Assembly: GCF_014648075.1 (NCBI RefSeq) | Contig: NZ_BMQK01000003.1 | Span: 682,001 to 746,000 of the forward strand | Length of the DNA: 64,000 nt | DNA from: Streptomyces ruber | Lineage (GTDB): Bacteria > Actinomycetota > Actinomycetes > Streptomycetales > Streptomycetaceae | Reading direction: 5' to 3' | In this document: piece by piece, positions 17,000 to 26,500 of the stretch | How the letters are laid out: each line of letters starts with the position of its first letter | Position numbering within the stretch: the first letter of the stretch is position 1 | The notes under the pieces: model-generated | Database searches by the model: none | Seen by the model: the letters and a program-made list of their open reading frames with translations, nothing else | Told to the model about the DNA's origin: nothing | Position numbers and translations under genes: made by a program

Positions 17000-17560
17000 T
17001 CACCTCCCTTCGTCGGCGGGCGGGCCGGGCAGGATCTCCACCCGGCATACGGTGTGCACCGGGCACATGGCCCGGACGATCTCGCGGACCCGGTCCGGGG
17101 CCGGCCGGCCCTCGGCGACCGGCCACACCCGGACCAGCGTCTCCGCGGACCTCGGCGGCAGCTCGGCGCCGGCGGTGCCCGACCACACGGCGCCGCCGTG
17201 CCCGGTCACCTCGGCGTGCACGCCGAGCGCGAGCCGCAGGGCCTCGACCAGGCCGCGTGCGGTGCCCCGCCACCGGTGCAGCTCGACCGCCCGGGCGACC
17301 GCCTCGCGGCGTATCTCCACGGGCCACCGCGGGTCGTCGCCGGCGCCCACCCAGGACGCCAGCCAGGCCAGGAAGTCCGCCGGGGCCACCCGGGGGTCGA
17401 GGTAGGCGGGCAGGTTGTCGAGGGTCGCGAAGACCGGTGCGAGCACCGTGTCGAGACCGGCGGTGAACCGCTGCGCGAGGTCGTCGTCGGCGTACAGGGC
17501 GGGCAGCTGCCCGCCGATCGGGTGCCTGCTCGGCAGTCCGGGCACGGCGGCGCGGCTCAC
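17000..17560 (-). CDS. cis12: contractile injection system baseplate protein, phage tail protein I type
   Basis: A 186-residue tail protein I homologue (P2 gpI-like). LPALYADDDLAQRFTAGLDTVL opens the protein; the core YLDPRVAPADFLAWLASWVG and RREAVARAVELHRWRGTARG is the family signature. In eCIS particles it forms baseplate wedges with the gpJ-like protein. The start is GTG at 17560, overlapping the stop of the preceding gene (GTGA), so it is translationally coupled to the gpJ gene. Four bases separate it from the CisA-like gene. Confidence 0.9.
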   Translation of the reverse strand: MSRAAVPGLPSRHPIGGQLPALYADDDLAQRFTAGLDTVLAPVFATLDNLPAYLDPRVAPADFLAWLASWVGAGDDPRWPVEIRREAVARAVELHRWRGTARGLVEALRLALGVHAEVTGHGGAVWSGTAGAELPPRSAETLVRVWPVAEGRPAPDRVREIVRAMCPVHTVCRVEILPGPPADEGR

Positions 17561-19518
17561 TCCCGTCCCCCCTCCGGCTCGACGGCCGAGACCACCACCT
17601 GGTGCTGGTGGGAGAAGACCAGCGCGCCCGCGGCCACGTCGACGCGGTCCGCCGGCGCCCCCCGCCGCCCGGTGATCGGGTCGGCGGGGAACAGCCGGAC
17701 GTCCTCCACCAGCGCGTTGCCGGTGGCGCGCTGCAGCACGCCGAAGACCTCCCCGTACTGCACCGGCCGTCCGAACGGCCAGCCCGTGCCGTCGGGGCCG
17801 CCGCGCAGCGGGTCGAGGTACCCGAACAGCGCGTCGAGCGCCGCGTCGCGCACCCGGTCGGTGTCGCCCCGCGCCGCCGCGAGCCGGGCCACCACGGTGA
17901 CCCCCTGGTAGACCGGCGGCTCCACCACCAGCCGGGTGCCGATCAGTCGCCGTTCGTCGAGGCTCGCGGTGATCGCCCGGAGCACCTGCCCGGACGGGAT
18001 CAGCTGCTCGAAGCGGAGCCGGTCGCCGTCGTCGGGGATCGCGTCCGGCACCACCAGGACCCGTACCGCGCCCGCGTCGTCACCGGCGGGCAGACAGCGC
18101 ACCCGGCGCACCGAGGGCGCCGCCTGACGGCTGATGATCTCGTAGTCCTCGGCGGTCACCGCGCGTTCCTGCATCCGCAGCGCGTCCGGCGCCCGCAGCT
18201 TGGCGTTGGCGACGGTCTCCCCGGCGACACCGCCGCGCGCCGCCTCCCGGTTGACCACCCGCGCCACGTACGGGACGGAGCTGCGCAGCACGGAGATCGC
18301 GCCGCGGGCGACGTTGCCCGCCGGGCCGCCGCCGGTGCGGTAGCGGACCACCCGCACCTGGGCGCCCTTGGGCGGCACGGCGCCGCACTGACGCAGCGAG
18401 CCGTCCGGTTCCCGCAGCACCGGCGGGAAGGCGAACTCGCCGGTGGTGGCGTCCACCCGGACGTGCCGGTCGTCGGGCGCGGACCGGCCGAAGTGCTCCA
18501 CCACCTCCCAGCGCTGCCACCCCTCGGCCGAGGACACCTCCACCACGGGGGGCTCGCCGTCGAGCAGGACCGGCGGGCGGCCGAGCCGGAACGTCTGCCC
18601 CGCGACCCCCTCCGAGGTGCCGAGCGGCACGTCGGTCACGGTCTCGGCGTGCTCCACCGCCATGGTGCCGCCCACCGTGAACACCGCGGCCTCCCGCACC
18701 GTCGGGGACTCCGAGTAGAAGGGCTGGCCCGGCTCCGCCTCGGTGACGCGGCAGCGCAGCCAGCCGGCCCGGGTACCGCCGATCACCGACGCCGTGTGCC
18801 CGGCCGGCACGTGCACGATGACCTCACCGGGCCGGTTCAGCCCGCCGGTGGTGTCCGTACCGGTCTCGCACAGCTGCCAGCCGCCGCCGTCCCACGCCTC
18901 CCACGCGAGCGGTGGCTGGCGCGGGTCCACGCCGACGCCCTCCACCCGGCTGTCCAGGCGCACCGCGACGATGCAGCGCGGCACCGCCGTCGGCAGGCCG
19001 AACAGCAGCGCGTCACCCGGCTGCGGAGCCGCCTGGAAACACGGTATGTCGCGGCCCTCGGCGAGCATCCCGGTCCGGTCGGTCTGCGCCCCGCCCCGCG
19101 GAGCGGTCACCAGCCGCGTCAGTTCGCTGGGCAGGACGCGCAGTTCGTCGGTGGTCGTGAACACCACGGGCTCGTCGGTCTCGCCGCGCGCGGTGGTCAC
19201 CTCGGTGCCCGCGGGCAGCACCACCGTGTCGGGCTGCGGCGCCGACAGCCAGAAGTCGACGTCGGCCGCGGCCGCGGCCGGCGGGAACAGGCGGATGCCC
19301 AGCAGGTCGAGGAAGGCGGTGTAGTTCTTGTCCGGCACCCGGTTCAGCCGGTACAGCAACTGGTCCACGAGGTAGGCGAACGTCTCGATGAGAGTGACGC
19401 CCGGGTCGGACACGTTGTGGTCGGTCCACTCCGGGGCGCGCTGCTGCACGTACCGCTTCGCCTCGTCGACGAGCTGCTGGAACCGCCGGTCGTCCAGGTT
19501 GGGGGAGGGCAGGGCCAT
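17557..19518 (-). CDS. cis11: contractile injection system baseplate assembly protein, gpJ type
   Basis: A 653-residue baseplate J-like protein. The N-terminal signature PNLDDRRFQQLVDEAKRYV then PEWTDHNVSDPGVTLIETFA is typical of the 'putative baseplate assembly protein' family of eCIS loci, and DFWLSAPQPDTVVLPAGTEV begins the J-like core. Together with the tail-I protein it makes the wedge around the spike. Starts with ATG at 19518, sharing one base with the gp25 stop. Full length, no disruption. Confidence 0.92.
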   Translation of the reverse strand: MALPSPNLDDRRFQQLVDEAKRYVQQRAPEWTDHNVSDPGVTLIETFAYLVDQLLYRLNRVPDKNYTAFLDLLGIRLFPPAAAAADVDFWLSAPQPDTVVLPAGTEVTTARGETDEPVVFTTTDELRVLPSELTRLVTAPRGGAQTDRTGMLAEGRDIPCFQAAPQPGDALLFGLPTAVPRCIVAVRLDSRVEGVGVDPRQPPLAWEAWDGGGWQLCETGTDTTGGLNRPGEVIVHVPAGHTASVIGGTRAGWLRCRVTEAEPGQPFYSESPTVREAAVFTVGGTMAVEHAETVTDVPLGTSEGVAGQTFRLGRPPVLLDGEPPVVEVSSAEGWQRWEVVEHFGRSAPDDRHVRVDATTGEFAFPPVLREPDGSLRQCGAVPPKGAQVRVVRYRTGGGPAGNVARGAISVLRSSVPYVARVVNREAARGGVAGETVANAKLRAPDALRMQERAVTAEDYEIISRQAAPSVRRVRCLPAGDDAGAVRVLVVPDAIPDDGDRLRFEQLIPSGQVLRAITASLDERRLIGTRLVVEPPVYQGVTVVARLAAARGDTDRVRDAALDALFGYLDPLRGGPDGTGWPFGRPVQYGEVFGVLQRATGNALVEDVRLFPADPITGRRGAPADRVDVAAGALVFSHQHQVVVSAVEPEGGRE

Positions 19519-19973
19519 CAGGCGGCACCCCCTTCGCCGGCCATCTCACCGGTCACCCCGCCGGTCACCTCGTCGGGGCCGTCGGAGGGGATCGTGTAGA
19601 AGGGGAAGACCAGGTTGCGCCGGTCGTTGGTGGACCGCACGGTGTAGTGCACGTCGATGTACAGGGTGCCGGCGTCGACGGTGTCGAAGGCGACCACCAC
19701 GTTCTCCACCGCGATCCGCGGCTCCCACCGTTCGAGGGACTCGCGCACCTGCTGGGCGATCGCGCCGGCGGTGGCACCGTCGCCGGGGGCGAAGACGTAG
19801 TCGTGGATGCCGCAGCCGAAGTCGGGGCGCATGGGGCGCTCGCCGGGCGCGGTGCCGAGCACCAGACGGATCGCCTCCTCGATCTCCCGTTCCCGCTCGA
19901 CCAGGGCGATCCCGCCGGTCGGCCCGACGCGCAGCGGGAACGCCCAGCCGCGGCCGATGAACCGCTCGCTCAT
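19518..19973 (-). CDS. cis9: contractile injection system baseplate protein, gp25/GPW type
   Basis: A 151-residue gp25-like baseplate protein. GRGWAFPLRVGPTGGIALVE opens it; EIEEAIRLVLGTAPGERPMR then PDFGCGIHDYVF is the gp25/lysozyme-family signature that joins baseplate and first sheath ring. ATG at 19973 (MSERFIGRGW) overlaps the PAAR stop by one base. Confidence 0.93.
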   Translation of the reverse strand: MSERFIGRGWAFPLRVGPTGGIALVEREREIEEAIRLVLGTAPGERPMRPDFGCGIHDYVFAPGDGATAGAIAQQVRESLERWEPRIAVENVVVAFDTVDAGTLYIDVHYTVRSTNDRRNLVFPFYTIPSDGPDEVTGGVTGEMAGEGGAA

Positions 19974-20290
19974 CACACGCCCCCGATCAGGACGTTCGGG
20001 GCACCGGTCACGATCATCGCGCCGCACGCGGTCCTGTCACGGGCCCGCGCGGCCGGCAGCCCGCCGATGAGGACCTGGCCCCTGACGAGCGAGGTGGGAT
20101 CGGGCACGATCACGTTGGCCGGCCCGAGCAGCGCGTGCGGCGGCATCGGGCAGGTGTGCAGGCTGCCCACCACGGCGGCGGGACGGCCGCCGATCAGCAC
20201 GCGCGCCACCGCCTGGGCGGCACCGGGCGGCGGGGTGGCGACGACACCGCCGTGGCTGGTGGGGTCACCGGTACGGGCTGCGGCCGGCAT
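19973..20290 (-). CDS. cis10: PAAR-domain tip protein
   Basis: A 105-residue PAAR-repeat protein: PAAARTGDPTSHGG, VLIGGRPAAVVGSLHTCPMP and VLIGGLPAARARDRTACGA, with His/Cys residues placed to bind the tip metal. It caps the spike. ATG at 20290 follows AGGAG; in-frame upstream codons are proline/arginine-rich and not conserved-looking. It ends at the gp25 start. Confidence 0.92.
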   Translation of the reverse strand: MPAAARTGDPTSHGGVVATPPPGAAQAVARVLIGGRPAAVVGSLHTCPMPPHALLGPANVIVPDPTSLVRGQVLIGGLPAARARDRTACGAMIVTGAPNVLIGGV

Positions 20291-20361
20291 GGGCTGCTCC
20301 TCTGGGAGGTCGGAAGGTCGTGGGGAGGGGGCGGCGGAGGTACGGCGAGTACGGGCGGGCC

Positions 20362-22188
20362 TCAGTTGATGTGCACCCACGCGGCCTTGAACACGCCCTT
20401 CATGCCGCCGTCGACGGTGACGTCCGTCGTGCCCCTGACGTTCACCGAGCGGCCGCCGACCCGTACCGAGGACGTGGCGTCGATGTCCACCTGCTGGCCC
20501 TTCACGGTCACGTTGCCCTGCCGCGCGTCCAGCGTGATCCCTTTCTGGTCGAGCAGGACGGAGGTGAGGGGGCGGCCTCGCCCGGCGTACACCGTCAGTT
20601 CGATCCGGTTCTGCCGGTCGTCCATGCGTACTTCGAGACGCTCGTCACCGGTCACGAGCCGCAGTCCGGAGGGACCGGGCGCCGCGGCGTCCAGCAGCTC
20701 CACCCGGTGCCCCGAACGTGACACGACGGAGCGCCGGTTGACCTTCCCGCTGGTGCGGTCGATCAGCGGGACGTCGTGGGGCGAGGGCCTGTCCACGCCG
20801 TTGTACAGCCCGCCGATGACGTACGGACGGTCCAGCAGGCCCTGTTCGAAGCCGACCAGGACCTCGTCGTTGACCTCCGGGCTCACCACGCCCCCGCCGC
20901 CCTTGCCGCCCCACTGCACGGTGCGCACCCAGTCCGTCGTGTAGGTGTCGTCCAGCCAGGGGAACTTCAGCCGCACCGCGCCGCGTTCGGCGCCGCCCGG
21001 CTCGTCCACGTGCGTCACCACGCCGATCGCCAGACCCGGCATGCGCGGACCACGGCTCGGCGCGTTGGCCCCGGTCACCAGTCCGGTCAGCGAGCGGTCC
21101 GGGCTGGCGCTCACCCACACCGTCGTCCGGTACCCGCCGTGCGGCTCCAGGACGTGCTGCACCGCCGTCGCCGTGTACCTGCCCGAGAACGCCCGCCCGA
21201 CGTTGCCGAGCGCCACGGGCCTGCCCGCCCGCAGCAGCGGGTTGCCCTCGGCCACCGCCTCCAGATCGGCGAAGCCCGCACCGACCTGCGCGGCGGTCGC
21301 CTCGGCGACCGCGGTCGTCTCGGCCAGGGTGCGGTACGGGGTGTCGGTGACGGTCAGCTGCGAGGAGGTGCCGAACCGGGCGGCGAGCGCCGGGCTCAGG
21401 CCCGGCACCGCCGTGTCGCTCGCCACCGACGCGTGCCGGGACACCAGCGGCTGCTTCGTGGTGACGTCCCAGCCGCGCACCTCCACCCGGGACGCGCCGT
21501 CCGCGGCCGACAGCGCGGCCCGCAGCGCCAGCAGGTTCCGCCCGTACTCCAGCACCATCGGGTCGCGCACCGCCGAGGTCGACGGCGCGGGCGCGCCGGA
21601 CGCCTTCTCCGCCCTGGTGAACTGCAGCAGTCCCTTGTCGTCCACACGCACCTGCGCGCCGCTCTCGGCGGCCAGGTACTGCAGGAACTCCCAGTCGGAG
21701 ACGTTCGCCTGCGAGAGCTGCTGGTACGTGACCGGCGCGGCCTCCACGGTGCCGCAGGCCAGTCCGGCCCCGGCGGCCACCTTGCGGACGATCGCCGCCG
21801 CCGTCATGTTCCGGAACGCCTCCACCTTGCGGCCCCGCTGGAGGCGGTGCGCCTTGGAGTAGGCGCGCACCACCGTGAACGAGCCCGTACGGTCGCGGTC
21901 CACCTCCAGGGCCGTCACCTCACCGTTGAACAGCCGCTCGCGCGCCTGGCCCTTCACGGTCACCACCGACACCCGCAGCGGCGTGCCGATGGTGATGCCG
22001 GTCGCCTCCAGGAACTCGTGGTCGGGGTCACGGAAGGTGAGCACCGCCGCGTCGGGCAGACCCACGTTCTCGTCCACCACGCAGGACACCAGCTGGGCGG
22101 CCCAGACCGGCGGGAGCTCGGCGGGGGTCTCCACGATCGGGTCCGCCGCGAACGACCGGCCGCCCCGGGCCGCTTCGGACGTGCTCAC
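20362..22188 (-). CDS. cis8: VgrG-like spike protein
   Basis: A 608-residue VgrG/gpV-like spike: gp27-like tube-adaptor domains (residues about 20-370), an OB fold (IGVVTHVDEPGGAERGAVRL then KFPWLDDTYTTDWVRTVQWG, about 390-450), and a C-terminal beta-helix (TVKGQQVDIDATSSVRVGGR). This trimer forms the central needle under the tube and carries the PAAR tip. There is no extra C-terminal effector domain. GTG at 22188 overlaps the LysM gene stop and follows GGAGGAG. Confidence 0.92.
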   Translation of the reverse strand: MSTSEAARGGRSFAADPIVETPAELPPVWAAQLVSCVVDENVGLPDAAVLTFRDPDHEFLEATGITIGTPLRVSVVTVKGQARERLFNGEVTALEVDRDRTGSFTVVRAYSKAHRLQRGRKVEAFRNMTAAAIVRKVAAGAGLACGTVEAAPVTYQQLSQANVSDWEFLQYLAAESGAQVRVDDKGLLQFTRAEKASGAPAPSTSAVRDPMVLEYGRNLLALRAALSAADGASRVEVRGWDVTTKQPLVSRHASVASDTAVPGLSPALAARFGTSSQLTVTDTPYRTLAETTAVAEATAAQVGAGFADLEAVAEGNPLLRAGRPVALGNVGRAFSGRYTATAVQHVLEPHGGYRTTVWVSASPDRSLTGLVTGANAPSRGPRMPGLAIGVVTHVDEPGGAERGAVRLKFPWLDDTYTTDWVRTVQWGGKGGGGVVSPEVNDEVLVGFEQGLLDRPYVIGGLYNGVDRPSPHDVPLIDRTSGKVNRRSVVSRSGHRVELLDAAAPGPSGLRLVTGDERLEVRMDDRQNRIELTVYAGRGRPLTSVLLDQKGITLDARQGNVTVKGQQVDIDATSSVRVGGRSVNVRGTTDVTVDGGMKGVFKAAWVHIN

Positions 22189-22907
22189 CGCTCCTCCTCG
22201 CCCGCCGCGTCCCGCAGCCCCGGCACCACCAGTTCGGTGCCGGGCGCGAGCGCCATCGGGTCGTCGATGCCGTTCGCCTCCGCGATGGCCCGCCACGCCG
22301 TCGGGTCCCCGTACTCCCGCCAGGCCAGCAGGGCCAGACTGTCGCCCGCCACCACGGTGTGCGTACTGCGGGCGGTGCGGGCGCCGGACGTCGGGTTCTG
22401 GCCCGGCGGATCGACGCTCGCCTCCTCGATGGACAGCGCACAGGTCGCCCGCAGCGGCTTGCCGTCCACGTCGAACAGCGTGTACGACACCGACAGGCTC
22501 GACAGCACCCCGTCGAACGCGGTCGTCCGCGCGGTGCCCCACTCGAACCGCACCCACGGGCTGGCCGGCTTCTTGCGGCCCAGGCTGGCCGGGGTCGGCA
22601 CACACGCCTTCATCAGCTTCTCCACCGCCTGCTCCACGGAGTTGTCGTGGGTGGCGGTGGCGTCCAGGAACACCTCGAGGCTCAGTGTGCGCGGGCCGCT
22701 GCCGACGAACTCGGGCAGCGCCGACTGCCCCGCCATCCGCGAGGGACTGCGGCGCCACTCGGTGGTCTTGTTCAGCTGCAGGGTGTTGGGGTTGAACTGC
22801 AGGTCGAGCCGCGCCACCGTCCCGCCGGGCTTCGCGCCGACCGAGGCGGGAGGCTCCTTCAGGGTCAGCTGGGCCCTGGCCCGACTGGAGCGGACCGCTG
22901 GGGACAT
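22185..22907 (-). CDS. cis7: LysM-domain baseplate adaptor
   Basis: A 240-residue protein: a gp53/Afp7-like N-terminal part (LDLQFNPNTLQLNKTTEWRR, LSLEVFLDATATHDNSVEQA) and a C-terminal LysM motif (THTVVAGDSLALLAWREYGD ... TELVVPGL). It joins tube and spike inside the baseplate; here the LysM binds proteins rather than cell wall. ATG at 22907 follows GGAAGG. Confidence 0.9.
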   Translation of the reverse strand: MSPAVRSSRARAQLTLKEPPASVGAKPGGTVARLDLQFNPNTLQLNKTTEWRRSPSRMAGQSALPEFVGSGPRTLSLEVFLDATATHDNSVEQAVEKLMKACVPTPASLGRKKPASPWVRFEWGTARTTAFDGVLSSLSVSYTLFDVDGKPLRATCALSIEEASVDPPGQNPTSGARTARSTHTVVAGDSLALLAWREYGDPTAWRAIAEANGIDDPMALAPGTELVVPGLRDAAGEEER

Positions 22908-22925
22908 GGCGGGACCTTCCTTTCC

Positions 22926-22977
22926 GAGGACGAGGACGAGGACGAGAACGGAGCGTGGAGAACGGAGCGTGGAGGAC
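22926..22977. repeat. short tandem repeats upstream of the LysM gene
   Basis: Three copies of GAGGAC (22926-22943) followed, after GAGAAC, by two near-identical 14-mers GGAGCGTGGAGAAC/GGAGCGTGGAGGAC (22950-22977). They lie in the 113-base gap between the second tube gene and the LysM gene. Confidence 0.7.
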
Positions 22978-23020
22978 GGAGGACGGTGGGAGGGACGGAA
23001 CCGGGCGGTGCGGGGGTGTG

Positions 23021-23446
23021 TCAGGAGGGGCGCAGTCCCTCGTGGGCGATCTCCAGGGTCTCCACCGCGGCCTGGGAGCTGCCGGGGTCGAAGGACGGGC
23101 CCTGCCAGCGCACGGGAACGATCCCGAACACCTGCCAGCTGATGATCCGGCTCAGGTCCGGTTTCAGCGCCACGATCTCGCCGTCCTTGGGTTCCACCTG
23201 CTTCAGCGTCTCGTCCAGCCAACGGGCGATCTTCGCCGTGTCGGCGGTGACCGGCCGGGTGAGCGTGATGTTCGACCAGGTCACACGCCCGGGGAGATTC
23301 CAGGTGAAACCGTTGTTGCCACCCTCGGCGTAGGTCTCCATCTCGACCTCGGCGCCCATGCCCGAGCAGGTGTGGAAGGCGCCCAGGTCGTTGCCGCCGA
23401 TCGCGAGCCGGAAGAACACGCTGGTCGCGAAGATGCTGTCGGTCAT
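23021..23446 (-). CDS. second tube-family protein (T4 gp19-like)
   Basis: A 141-residue paralogue of the inner-tube protein: FATSVFFRLAIGGNDLGAFH then TCSGMGAEVEMETYAEGGNN, VTWSNITLTRPVTADTAKIA, IVPVRWQGPSFDPGSSQAAV. eCIS clusters carry a second tube protein, comparable to Afp5, that starts the tube on the baseplate adaptor. Its place just before the LysM adaptor gene fits that role. ATG at 23446 is the start. Confidence 0.85.
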   Translation of the reverse strand: MTDSIFATSVFFRLAIGGNDLGAFHTCSGMGAEVEMETYAEGGNNGFTWNLPGRVTWSNITLTRPVTADTAKIARWLDETLKQVEPKDGEIVALKPDLSRIISWQVFGIVPVRWQGPSFDPGSSQAAVETLEIAHEGLRPS

Positions 23447-23527
23447 TCGTCCGTCATCCGTTCCGTGCCCTCGTCCGCTTCGAGCCTTCGTCCGCTTCGA
23501 GCCTTCGTTTGTTCCGTGTACGTGTCC

Positions 23528-26500
23528 TCAGCGCCGTCCGTCGTGGGGGCGGCCCACGCGTTCCCTTCCGCGCCGCAGCTCGGCGCGGAGCAGCCGGGCC
23601 ACCGGGTCGATCAGACGGCGCGCCAGGTCGTCCAGGTCCTGGCCGGCCCCGGGATCCTGCGGTGCCTCGCCGGGCGGGTGCGCCTGCGGGGGCGGGGCCG
23701 GGGCCCCGGCGGAGCCGGACGACGCGGAGGCCGACCGGGGCCGACCGCGCGCGGGTACCGCTCCGGCCGGTGTCTCCTTGGCCGGCGGACTCTCGGACGG
23801 GGCGGCACCGCCGGTGCCGGTGGTGTCCCGTTGCACCGTGGGCAGTGCCCGGCCGGTTCCGCCGCCCGTCGACGGTGGCGGGATGGCGGCGGCCGGGTGC
23901 GGCGCGAGGGGCGGCGCCGCCGGTCCCGCGAGCGCCGAACCCTGGGGCGCGGCCACCGGCAGGGGCCGCGCCGGTACGGGGGCGGTCGGAGCGGCTGCTC
24001 CGTACGTCCCGCCGGACGGCCCTGCGGGAGGTGCCCCGTAAGTGCCTCCGTGAGGCGGCGCGGGCCGGACGACCGGGACGCGCTGGACGGGGACGCGCTG
24101 GACCGGGACGCGCTGGACGGGACCGGGAAGGCCGGGTCCGGGGAGACCAGGGGAGCCGGAGGGCGCGGAAGCGGCGGGAAGCCCGGGGGAGCCGGAGGGC
24201 GCGGGAGTACCGGGAGAGCCGGAAGCCTCGGGCGGGTCGGGGGTGCCGGGCGAGCCGAGGACGGTGGGCGAGTCGGGGACGGTGGGCGAGTCGGGGGCGG
24301 TGGGTGCGTCGGCCCTCCGTACGCCGCCGCCCGGACGCTCCGGCCCGGGGCGGGTGGCCGTGGCCCGCTGCACCTGCGGCTTCGCCGGTTCGGCAGGCGG
24401 TCGGGGAGCGCCCTGGGACCCGGGCTGCGCGGCCGCCGCGCCGGGCCACCGCGCCGCCACCACGGGAGGGCCGTCCGAACGGGAGACGACGGGCGCCGTC
24501 GCCCCTTCCGGAGCACGGGTGTTGAGGGAGAGCGGGCGCGCGGCGAGCAGCGGCAGGACGCGGGGCGCCACCGGGACGGAGTGCGCTCCGGAGCGGGTCC
24601 CGGTGTCGGCGCGTGGTCCGGTCACGCCGGAGGGCCCGGCTTCCGAGGCCGAGGGACCTTCGGCGACGGCCCGCGCGACGACGACCGGGCCCGGTGCGCC
24701 GGACGCCGTACCGGGCTGCCGTGCGCCTCCTGCCGGGCTTGTTGTCCCCGTTGCGGCGGCGTCCCGCGCGGGGTGGTTCGGTGCTGTCCCCGGGGCGGGG
24801 GATACGGAGGAGGCGGGGGAGGCGGGGGAGGCGGGGAAGGCGGGGGCGGGTTCCGCGGTGTCCCCGGTGGGGGAGCGGTCGGCGAGGCTGCGCTGGACGG
24901 CGCCCGTTCCCAGCAGGGGTGCGTCCGCCCCGCGCTCTCGCGGCGTGTGGCGTGTGGGTTCCGTACGCGGTGCGGGCCCGGTCGGTGCCGGGGCGCGCCG
25001 GACGTCCGGTCCGGACGTCGTACGGGAGGCAGGAGCGGCGCCGGGCGCGGCGGAAGCTGGCAGGCCGGCGCTGGGCGGCAGTGCGGGGAGCGGGGCGCCC
25101 AGGCCACCGCGCGCGCGTGCCCCGGTGCCGCCGGTCCCCTCGGAGGACCGGCGCGGGGCGTCGGCCGGTGCGGCGGAGCCGCCCGGGGCGCCGCCGGGGT
25201 CTTCCGCCCGGCGCTGGACGACGGGCAACGCCGGACCGGGCGCGGGATGCGGTGCGGGGGCGCCCGAGGCCAACGGCGCGGCCGTGGGCGGCAGTCCGGT
25301 CAGCGGGGCGCCGAGGGGCGCGCGAGTATCCGTTCTCGGCGTGGCGGCGCGCTGCACCGGCGCGGTGGAGCCCGGCGCCGTCCCGGCGGGTGCCGTCCCG
25401 GCGGGTGCCGTCGTGGTGGGCGTGGGCGGCGCGGACGTGGTGGCGGGCCGCGTCGCGGGCGCACGGCGCACGGGCCCGGCCGGGCGCCGGGCGACGGTCA
25501 GCCGCGGCCCCACGGGGCGGACCCGGACGGCCGGACGAGGCGGCGCGTCGCCGCCGGAGGTGCGAGGCTCCGTCTCCGCCCGCGCGCCTTCCCGGGCGGG
25601 TGGCGAGCCGGTCGCCCCTGTCGGGGTGCGTTGGACGGCGGGTCCGCCCGGAGCGGGCCGGGGCGCGGGTGCGCGGAGGGCCGCGGCCGCCGCGCCCGGG
25701 ATCACCGCGACACGTCGTACGAGCGGGATCTCCGGTACGGCGGGCCGGCGGCCGGAGGTGCCGCCGGTGTCGGTGCCGTCGATGTCGTCGGGGCTCACGA
25801 CAGGGCCGTCGCCCCGCTGCACGGCGCGTTGGACCGGGGGAGCCGACGGGAGGAGCACGGTGGGGACATCCGCGGACACGAGGCCACGACGCGTACGGTG
25901 AGCACCGCCCCGGCGCGCGTCGCCCGTGGCGTCGCTGTCGGCGCGACGCGCCACCACGGGTACCGGCCCGGCTCCCGCGTCCGCCGCACCGGCACCGCCG
26001 CTACCGCCGCCACCGCGCGAGGGCCGTGCGGCGGAAGACCGCGAGCTGGACGGGGAAGAGCCCGGCGAAGCCGGGCGGGACGACGAGCCGGCCGGAGCCC
26101 CGCCGGACGCGGTCGACCCGGACGCGGCCGGCCCCGACGCGGCCGGCCCCGACGCGGCCGGCCCCGACGCGGCCGGCCCCGACGGCCGCGTCCCCGACTG
26201 CCTCCCGGACGACCCCGCATCCGTACGCGCCCGGCGCGCGCCCCGCAGTGCCGGAGCGTCGGCCGACGGCCGGTCCGCACCGCCCGGGTCCGCCTCGCCC
26301 CGCGGCTCGTCCGCTCCCTGCGGACGCAGTGCCCGGAGCAGCAGCGGACCCCCGCCGGTGTAGGTGGGCTGCGGGCCGGCCGGACGTGCGACGTCGCGGA
26401 CCAGGCCGGTCGGGGCCGTGGGCAGCAGGGCGTGCCCGAGGCCGGTGCCGAACGACGGGTTCTGCCAGGCGGTCAGGCCCGCGCGGAAGGCAAGGCCGTC